This document shows positions 1 to 4,963 of a stretch of 6,304 nucleotides of DNA, in pieces. Position numbers and translations under genes: made by a program. The stretch comes from an uncultured Bacteroidota bacterium. Lineage in GTDB: Bacteria > Bacteroidota > Bacteroidia > Chitinophagales > Chitinophagaceae. The stretch spans positions 1 to 6,304 of the forward strand of contig CAMLKS010000148.1 in NCBI GenBank assembly GCA_946480675.1. Direction: 5' to 3'. Under the pieces are notes generated by a model. It did no database searches. It was not told the DNA's origin and saw nothing but the letters and a program-made list of their open reading frames with translations. Every line of letters starts with the position of its first letter. Positions within the stretch are counted from its first letter, which is position 1.

Positions 1-24
1 TAAACCTGAAAACCTATTGCTGCA

Positions 25-2106
25 ATGGCAGATGTGACTGAAGTAATTCATAAGATAACGTATGAGGTAGAAGACCGCGCCCTGCAAAATGCTACGCAAG
101 CTATACGTGCACAGCTGCATGAACTCACTACGCTGAATACTACACTGGTATCTATACAGAAAGAAATAGCCAGAACGGGAGAAAAAGAGATAGAGAAGAT
201 AGAACAACTATCGAACCGGATAGAAGGCGTGATGAAGAAAATGGAAGCCGGCGCTGGGAAGACAAAGGGTGTGCTGGACACAGTGAGAAAATCGCTGATG
301 GACCTTGGCGGTGCCGGTGATGGAGTGGAAGGGGTGATGATGAATTTCATCCAACCATTTATTGATGGGATACCTGGTTTGTTGAAGGGTGCAACCACTA
401 TTGGTACGTTGGCTACAAAAGTCTTTTCATTTAGTAACATTGTTACGGCATCCATATCAGTTGTGGCGCTATGGTTAGATTCGATGGAAGATGGAACTGT
501 AGCTGCTGAAGATATGGCAGAGGCTTCAAAGAAAGCAGCAGAGTTCAGCAAGTCGTTGGGGGAAGAGTCCGCAGAAGAAATGTCGGCCCTGATAAAGCTG
601 AAGGCAAGAGTGGAAGATACCACATTGGCCTATAATAGCAGGCTGGCCGCAGCAAACGAATTGCAAAAGCTGTATCCGCAGGTATTTAGTAATTTATCGA
701 AAGAAGAAATACTGGCCGGTAAGGTGGGAGATGCTTACCAGCGTGCCGCTAAAGCCATCATAGCATCGGCCAGGGCGCGTGTATTTGATAAGCAATTGGA
801 GGCAAAGACAGAGTTGCTGGTGGCACAGCAGAATAGTATACTGGCAGAAGCCGAACGCAGTGGCGTGAAATTGGTTAGCAGTACAGACCCTACAACAGGT
901 CAACCGGTTTATAGTATATCGAAAGCGGATAGTGATGCCATTATAAAAGGAACTGGAACGAACGTAAGCCCGGCGCTTTCCATCCTGATTATTCAGCAGC
1001 AGGGTGTTGTGAGGGAAATAGGCGCGCTGGTGGAGCAGATAAAAGAAAATGCAAAGAACATACCATCGAGCGGAGGGCAGGATAGAAGAGATAATGGCGG
1101 GATAAGAATGCAAAGGCGTAGTATATCTATAGCTGTGCCTGATGATCCTGATGGGGAAACCGCACCAGGTGCATATGGTGAGGAGGTGGAAACAGAGGCA
1201 TCGAAAGCATTGAAAAAACAGCGTGATGCTGCAAAAGAAAAAGAGAAAAAAGAGAAAAAGGACGCCGAAGACAGGGAGCGCGAACTAGCGGAAGAACGTA
1301 AGCAGCATATTAATGACAGTATTGGCGCCTACCAAACATTAGCTGATGCAGCCGTGAAAGCCATCAATACTATATATGATGCGCAAAAAGCGTTGCTGGA
1401 TAAAGAAATAGAACTACGAACGAGGCGTGTAGAAGAAGCAAAAGAACTGGCACTGCGTGGCAATACAGAGCAGCTCCGCATAGAAGAAGAAAGGCTTCAG
1501 AAAGCACAGGCCGAACGCGAGAGGCTTGCACAGCGGCAATTGCAACTGAATGCGATCATACAGGCATCCAACCAGGCGGTAGCATTATCTGAAGCGATAG
1601 GCGCTGTAGTATCGGCTGCGGCAGAGGGCGATCCTTATACCATAGCTTTTCGTGTAGCAGCTGCTGTGGCGGCACTGGTGGCAGGTATTACAGCTCTGTC
1701 AGGCGCATTCTCTAAGGCGAATGCCTTTGCTGATGGCGTGGTAGATTATAAGGGCAAGGGTGGTCCGCGGGATGATGCCAACTGGGTGCGTATATCGAGC
1801 GGGGAAAGTGTGATAACGGCAGATGGTACGAAAGCCAATCGCCATATACTGGAAGCGATCAACAGTGGTGCACAGTTTAAACTGATGAACCCGGCGCTGC
1901 CTTATACCATGCCTATGTTTCGCACGCCGGATGGTAGTGGTGTATATGCATCGGCACAAGACCTAGGCGCGCTGGAAGGCAAGCTGGATAGCGTAGTGAA
2001 TGCGATAGAAGATAACCGGCTGCGGCAGAATATTTACTTCAATGAACATGGCGTGGGCATCATGACAGAAAAGGCAATGCGGAGAGATAGGAAAAGGTGG
2101 ATGTAG
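25..2106 (+). CDS. Phage tail tape-measure-like protein
   Basis: This is a complete 693-aa protein. Family knowledge: tape-measure proteins line the tail tube during assembly, fix its length and leave with the DNA at injection. Seen here: residues 1-90 are charged and heptad-like. Residues 103-150 are hydrophobic and Gly-rich. Residues 165-345 are helical and include 'LQKLYPQVFSNLSKEEILAGK' at about 213-233, a pattern I recall from Bacteroidota tape-measure proteins. A K/E/R-rich coiled coil fills 395-510. An Ala/Val-rich hydrophobic stretch spans about 511-562. The motif 'FADGVVDYKGKG' at 568-579 is followed by 'GESVI', which is typical of the C-terminal part of such proteins. The protein has no cysteine at all. 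The start is fixed by in-frame stops at 1-3 and 7-9. There is no Shine-Dalgarno sequence. At about 0.15 nm per residue it would match a tail near 100 nm. No peptidase or lysozyme motif is visible. Confidence 0.83.
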   Translation: MADVTEVIHKITYEVEDRALQNATQAIRAQLHELTTLNTTLVSIQKEIARTGEKEIEKIEQLSNRIEGVMKKMEAGAGKTKGVLDTVRKSLMDLGGAGDGVEGVMMNFIQPFIDGIPGLLKGATTIGTLATKVFSFSNIVTASISVVALWLDSMEDGTVAAEDMAEASKKAAEFSKSLGEESAEEMSALIKLKARVEDTTLAYNSRLAAANELQKLYPQVFSNLSKEEILAGKVGDAYQRAAKAIIASARARVFDKQLEAKTELLVAQQNSILAEAERSGVKLVSSTDPTTGQPVYSISKADSDAIIKGTGTNVSPALSILIIQQQGVVREIGALVEQIKENAKNIPSSGGQDRRDNGGIRMQRRSISIAVPDDPDGETAPGAYGEEVETEASKALKKQRDAAKEKEKKEKKDAEDRERELAEERKQHINDSIGAYQTLADAAVKAINTIYDAQKALLDKEIELRTRRVEEAKELALRGNTEQLRIEEERLQKAQAERERLAQRQLQLNAIIQASNQAVALSEAIGAVVSAAAEGDPYTIAFRVAAAVAALVAGITALSGAFSKANAFADGVVDYKGKGGPRDDANWVRISSGESVITADGTKANRHILEAINSGAQFKLMNPALPYTMPMFRTPDGSGVYASAQDLGALEGKLDSVVNAIEDNRLRQNIYFNEHGVGIMTEKAMRRDRKRWM

Positions 2107-2112
2107 GTTGTT

Positions 2113-2133
2113 AAGTCAAAAGTTATAAGTCAA
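2113..2133 (+). repeat. Three degenerate heptamers after gene 1
   Basis: Three 7-bp units follow one another six bases after the stop codon of the tape-measure gene: AAGTCAA, AAGTTAT, AAGTCAA. The outer two are identical and an 8-bp match (AAGTCAAA) recurs 14 bp apart. The array forms the 5' part of the 100-bp spacer between the first two tail genes. Three units alone could be chance, but a second heptamer array lies in the same spacer. Confidence 0.5.
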
Positions 2134-2155
2134 ATCCTTAAAGGGGCTTTCCTTG

Positions 2156-2197
2156 ATTCCCAATTACAAATCCCTAATTCCCAATATCCAATCCCAA
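2156..2197 (+). repeat. Six degenerate heptamers in leader of the hub-like gene
   Basis: Six consecutive 7-bp units can be laid out without gaps: ATTCCCA, ATTACAA, ATCCCTA, ATTCCCA, ATATCCA, ATCCCAA. The consensus is ATTCCCA, and units 1 and 4 are identical. The array contains no G and ends 9 nt before the ATG at 2207. Read in frame it would extend the downstream gene from a TTG at 2153, but the periodicity shows it is better read as a spacer. Its likely effect, by inference, is to keep the leader unstructured for ribosome entry. Confidence 0.7.
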
Positions 2198-2206
2198 AAC
2201 ATCACC

Positions 2207-4516
2207 ATGGAACTGAAACTATATATAAAACAAACGGAGGCTTATGATGTGAAGCGGGGGCAGGTGTATTATGATGTGCCTGCGGGCAGTGCCTATGTAC
2301 CGCAGAACGTTATCAATATGCCGGGCCAGTTGCCTGCGGGTAGCCGCCGTTGGCGGGACTATGGCAACTATATAGACATCACCACCGAAACCAGCAACCT
2401 CTATAAACTAAAACTGACATGGACCACGGAGCGCGATAACAGCGGCTTTGTGATACCCGGTTCGCTGCAGCAGCAGAAGAGCGCCAGTGGCACGCTGACC
2501 TTTGAAGGGGAGGCTTACCAGCTGCTGAAACATTGGCTGATAGACGACATCAGCGCACCGCTGAACTGTGTGGATGTGAAGATAGTGCATGTAGGCTGCG
2601 GGGAATACCTGGACTATACCATAAAGAGCAGTGACCTGCGCTGGTGCGAGGGTAGTTATTGCGCTTTTGATGTAACATTGAAACAGAAAGATGAAGCGCT
2701 GAACTGCATAAAAAGCACGATGATAGCCGATAACTGGCAGGGGTGGTTCAACCCGAGTATTGACCCGAATGATACTAATGCAAAGCGGCATCCCCGATTC
2801 AGTTACTGCAACGAGATAAGGCCCAACGGCACACTGGTATTTCAATGGTGGGGTGCAGGAGTGGTGGCTGGTTCTACATTGGCCGTAATGATACCATTGG
2901 TCATTGGCCTGAATGGTTTTTTTATTGCGATTAATGGTGTAATAGCGGTAATAAATGCTGTCATAAAAGCTGTGAGAAGCCTTTTCGGCGGCAGTGATGC
3001 CAAACCTATAAAGCCCATCACACTTATAGACCCATCGAATATTATAGATAGCTATATACAGTATTATGTAGAATCTGCAGGTTGCGGCAGAGAACATCCG
3101 GCACCATTGATAAGAGACTATATAACCAATGTATGTGATAAATGTGGCGTGGCTGTAGGTAAAGAGACAGCACCTGTTTTTTTTGCTGAACAAATAACCA
3201 TAGAAACGTCTGACCGGAGCAGGGGCAATAATGGTATAATAACGGTGAATAATCCGCATTATAATGCTTGCTATTTACGGCCGCAGGTGAAACGTGGTAT
3301 ACGCAGATTTGGAAATATTAACCTGTTTGATACAAATGGGCCTCAACCCAACGAAAAGGATTTTTATATACCTGACAATGCACCCTTGCTTACGCTGGAT
3401 ATGCTGCTGGATGAACTCAAACCTTTATATAATGCTGAATGGCGTATAAAAAGCGTAGCGCAGAATGGACAAATAATACCATATTTATTTTTTCAACGAA
3501 AAGACTTTTTTAAAGAGCACTCAGGGCAATACGTGTATGACTTTAGCCAGGCCGGTGACGATAGGGATAAACTGGTAGATGGCATTTGCTATGAATGGAA
3601 CGAACGTAAAACGCCGGCTTACGTGGAAGGAGTATACGAAAGCGATGCTGCTGATACTTGTGGTAACGAAGCTTGTAGCCAGATGAATGGCATACTGTCG
3701 TTTGGGGATGTAGATGCCAATCCAACATTTGAAGGGGTAATGAGTAAGAAAAGCAATTTCGGTGCTACTAAATTCAGGCTGGATGGGGCGAGTACGGACT
3801 ATGTGTATGATGCGATGCAAGTAGTGTTGAACGGACAGATATTTCAACCATGGACAATAGGGCAGATGAAAAGTGTGCAAAAATGGTTGGAACGATATGC
3901 CGACTATGCTTTGCTGCTGCGCGATGAAACATGCACACTACCCAAAGTATTAATATGGGATACTGCCAGCGGCTATATGAATGCAAAATGTGTAAAGCCT
4001 TATGCGGCGCATAGCAATGCAGGTACAGAGCCTTCTATCAATCCGAAATTCAATGTGAGTATATTGAATACGCCGCTGAAGTGGTCGCATGAGTATAAGC
4101 ATAAACCTGAAACATTTGTGATAGGCAGTAAACTGGTGGCTGCCGGTGTCGATGGTTATTACAACGTGAGGGATATGGCCGGTGCATTTAAGAGAAGTAT
4201 GCCCGCCATGCTGGTGAACTACCCTATGTACTTTGAGCCGGGATATTATGATACGCTATGGGATTGGTTTCACTGGATAGATGACCCTCGCCTGCGGCCG
4301 ATACTGAACCAGAACTGGACGGCTAAGATAGAGCTGTGTTGCGATGACCTGAAGGATAAACTAAAAGTATTTAGCAGGGCAGAGAATATAATGCTGGGTG
4401 AGAAGGTGAAGCTGCCTAACAAATACTATGGCGAAGGCACCATTACTGAAATAGAGGTGAGCTACGACCCAACGGATGATAAGGGGAAGTACATACAATT
4501 GAAGGGGACTGTTTAG
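2207..4516 (+). CDS. Tail tip/hub-like structural protein with internal hydrophobic segment
   Basis: This is a complete 769-aa protein. I place it at the tail tip (Dit/Tal-like role) from its position just after the tape-measure gene and from patterns I recall in Bacteroidota phage proteins, notably 'FEGEAYQLLKHWLIDDISAP' (about 99-118) and 'RHPRFSYCNEIRPNG' (about 194-208). Residues 1-200 look beta-rich and could form a Dit-like domain. Residues 208-260 are strongly hydrophobic and membrane-like, with 'WWGAGVVAG' and then several Ile/Val/Ala-rich turns ending in 'AVRSLFGG'. The remainder is mixed alpha/beta, with a CxxC at 310-313, a CC pair at 711-712 and 17 Cys in all. No signal peptide is evident. 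I chose the ATG at 2207 over an in-frame TTG at 2153 because the 18 extra codons are translated repeat. GC content falls sharply in the middle of the gene. No catalytic motif is recognised, so the exact role is inferred. Confidence 0.62.
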   Translation: MELKLYIKQTEAYDVKRGQVYYDVPAGSAYVPQNVINMPGQLPAGSRRWRDYGNYIDITTETSNLYKLKLTWTTERDNSGFVIPGSLQQQKSASGTLTFEGEAYQLLKHWLIDDISAPLNCVDVKIVHVGCGEYLDYTIKSSDLRWCEGSYCAFDVTLKQKDEALNCIKSTMIADNWQGWFNPSIDPNDTNAKRHPRFSYCNEIRPNGTLVFQWWGAGVVAGSTLAVMIPLVIGLNGFFIAINGVIAVINAVIKAVRSLFGGSDAKPIKPITLIDPSNIIDSYIQYYVESAGCGREHPAPLIRDYITNVCDKCGVAVGKETAPVFFAEQITIETSDRSRGNNGIITVNNPHYNACYLRPQVKRGIRRFGNINLFDTNGPQPNEKDFYIPDNAPLLTLDMLLDELKPLYNAEWRIKSVAQNGQIIPYLFFQRKDFFKEHSGQYVYDFSQAGDDRDKLVDGICYEWNERKTPAYVEGVYESDAADTCGNEACSQMNGILSFGDVDANPTFEGVMSKKSNFGATKFRLDGASTDYVYDAMQVVLNGQIFQPWTIGQMKSVQKWLERYADYALLLRDETCTLPKVLIWDTASGYMNAKCVKPYAAHSNAGTEPSINPKFNVSILNTPLKWSHEYKHKPETFVIGSKLVAAGVDGYYNVRDMAGAFKRSMPAMLVNYPMYFEPGYYDTLWDWFHWIDDPRLRPILNQNWTAKIELCCDDLKDKLKVFSRAENIMLGEKVKLPNKYYGEGTITEIEVSYDPTDDKGKYIQLKGTV

Positions 4517-4547
4517 TTGATTGGTTGATTAGTTGATTGGTTTATTC
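4516..4547 (+). repeat. Four octamers, GTTGATTR type, starting at the stop codon
   Basis: Four 8-bp units follow one another exactly: GTTGATTG, GTTGATTA, GTTGATTG, GTTTATTC. The first unit begins on the last base of the TAG stop of the hub-like gene. The unit is the reverse complement of the AATCAACC units found at 4568-4599 and 4918-4957, so the spacer opens with one orientation and closes with the other. Confidence 0.72.
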
Positions 4548-4582
4548 GTTGTTGTTATAGTGATCCTAATGAACCAATCAAC
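4532..4582 (+). terminator. Candidate hairpin after the hub-like gene
   Basis: GTTGATTGGTT (4532-4542) and AACCAATCAAC (4572-4582) form a perfect 11-bp inverted repeat around a 29-nt loop. In RNA this would make a stem 16 bp past the stop codon. The stem is AT-rich, the loop is long and no U-tract follows, so it is a poor intrinsic terminator. It may instead protect a 3' end, or simply be a by-product of the two opposed octamer arrays. Confidence 0.3.
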
Positions 4583-4599
4583 CAGTACACTAATCAACG
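4568..4599 (+). repeat. Octamers in inverted orientation, AATCAACC type
   Basis: The stretch reads in 8-bp steps as AATGAACC, AATCAACC, AGTACACT, AATCAACG. Three of the four fit an AATCAACC consensus and the third is degenerate. It is the reverse complement of the array at 4516-4547, separated from it by 20 nt. Confidence 0.6.
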
Positions 4600-4617
4600 G
4601 AGGTTCTCTGCTCATCT

Positions 4618-4651
4618 TTTCTTTCTTTTTGCTTGTCCAAAAAGAAAGAAA
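4618..4651. repeat. Perfect 14-bp inverted repeat, purine/pyrimidine stem
   Basis: The arms 4618-4631 and 4638-4651 are exact reverse complements around a 6-nt loop (CTTGTC). The left arm is almost all pyrimidine (core CTTTCTTTTTG) and the right arm almost all purine (core CAAAAAGAAAG). The hairpin is not followed by a U-tract on either strand, so it is not a standard terminator. Structurally it resembles a dispersed palindromic element. Confidence 0.7.
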
Positions 4652-4666
4652 CAAAGAAAAAGGACA

Positions 4667-4698
4667 CCCTTAAACCAATTGCTCCGCAGGTTTAAGGG
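4667..4698 (-). repeat. Perfect 10-bp inverted repeat, possible minus-strand terminator
   Basis: CCCTTAAACC (4667-4676) and GGTTTAAGGG (4689-4698) are exact reverse complements around a 12-nt loop. Read on the minus strand, the hairpin is followed after about 5 nt by a long T-rich run from the neighbouring hairpin (4660 down to about 4639). This gives it a loose intrinsic-terminator look for transcripts coming from the right. No minus-strand gene is visible to need it. Confidence 0.45.
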
Positions 4699-4737
4699 CC
4701 AGCTATACGCTGCTGCGTGGGGAATATGCATGCTGCC

Positions 4738-4793
4738 TGTCAGTGCTGCGCACATGACGGTGCTATGAGGCTGCGGTACATGATTGGGCAGGT
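4738..4793 (+). repeat. 56-bp direct repeat, copy 1
   Basis: The first 36 bp (4738-4773, starting TGTCAGTGCTGCGCACATGA) are identical to copy 2 at 4825-4860. The following 20 bp differ at four positions, giving 52 of 56 matches. The copies start 87 bp apart, leaving a 31-bp AT-richer gap. The repeat contains a TGCGCA palindrome but no long inverted repeat. Confidence 0.85.
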
Positions 4794-4824
4794 GCTGTTG
4801 CCGTATCTCATCATATATATCTTT

Positions 4825-4880
4825 TGTCAGTGCTGCGCACATGACGGTGCTATGAGGCTGTGGTGCATGATGAGGCAGGT
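4825..4880 (+). repeat. 56-bp direct repeat, copy 2
   Basis: This is the second copy of the repeat at 4738-4793, with an identical 36-bp core and four differences in the last 20 bp. The 87-bp offset is a multiple of three, so the two copies are read in the same phase on either strand. Only two copies occur in the window. Confidence 0.85.
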
Positions 4881-4917
4881 AAATTCTGAGCGTGTTTTTA
4901 GATGAATGCGAGCAATA

Positions 4918-4957
4918 AATAAACCAGTCAACAGATTAACTAATAAACAAATCAACT
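4918..4957 (+). repeat. Five degenerate octamers in leader of the third gene
   Basis: Five gap-free 8-bp units precede the third gene: AATAAACC, AGTCAACA, GATTAACT, AATAAACA, AATCAACT. They share an AATMAACH-like consensus with the array at 4568-4599. The array ends 6 nt before the ATG at 4964. Its last 29 bases before the start (4935-4963) contain no G, and no Shine-Dalgarno sequence is present. Confidence 0.65.
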
Positions 4958-4963
4958 AACATC

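Larger units (their letters stand above)
4600..4917. other. Non-coding repeat-rich block, possibly a dispersed element
   Basis: This block of about 318 bp separates octamers ending at 4599 from octamers restarting at 4918, as though inserted into them. It holds two perfect hairpins (4618-4651 and 4667-4698) and a 56-bp direct repeat (4738-4793 and 4825-4880). Read on the minus strand, 4612-4700 gives a conceptual 'FLCFFLFGQAKRKKR' peptide. I recall this peptide as a spurious ORF repeated in many Bacteroidota genomes, which suggests a REP-like intergenic element. This is memory, not a search. TGCTC at 4609-4613 and GAGCA at 4910-4914 are short possible terminal inverted repeats, but could be chance. 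Short ORFs on both strands cross the block and show no sign of being genes. Confidence 0.5.

Noticed and set aside
1213..1260. Programmed frameshift at A-rich runs in the tape-measure gene
   Set aside because: The A6 runs are not phased as a -1 slippery heptamer in the reading frame, and the frame is intact on both sides.
2153..2206. TTG start adding 18 residues to the hub-like gene
   Set aside because: The extra codons translate a G-free heptamer array. The ATG at 2207 has the same AACATC-ATGG context as the third gene.
2104..2247. TAG read as an amino acid, as in some crAss-like phages
   Set aside because: Both complete genes end in TAG followed by repeat spacer, and neither they nor the visible part of the third gene contains an in-frame TAG. 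Read-through after gene 2 meets TGA within four codons.
2408..3259. Long minus-strand open frame opposite the hub-like gene
   Set aside because: It lies wholly inside a convincing + strand gene, and its His/Tyr/Cys-rich composition is typical of an antisense shadow. The same holds for 48-623 opposite the tape-measure gene.
4798..4826. Possible Bacteroidota-type promoter (TTG, then TA...TTTG) before the third gene
   Set aside because: The -7 element has three rather than two bases between TA and TTTG, the spacing to TTG is short, and it sits partly in the repeat. The match is not good enough to call.
4738..4880. CRISPR array
   Set aside because: There are only two copies, the repeat is longer than usual with decay at one end, and there is no cas gene or further spacer.
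4612..4905. Short ORFs on both strands in the second spacer (4612-4842 minus, 4717-4905 plus)
   Set aside because: They are made of the direct repeat and the hairpins, with no start signals or protein-like composition. Their openness is explained by the codon-phased repeat spacing.
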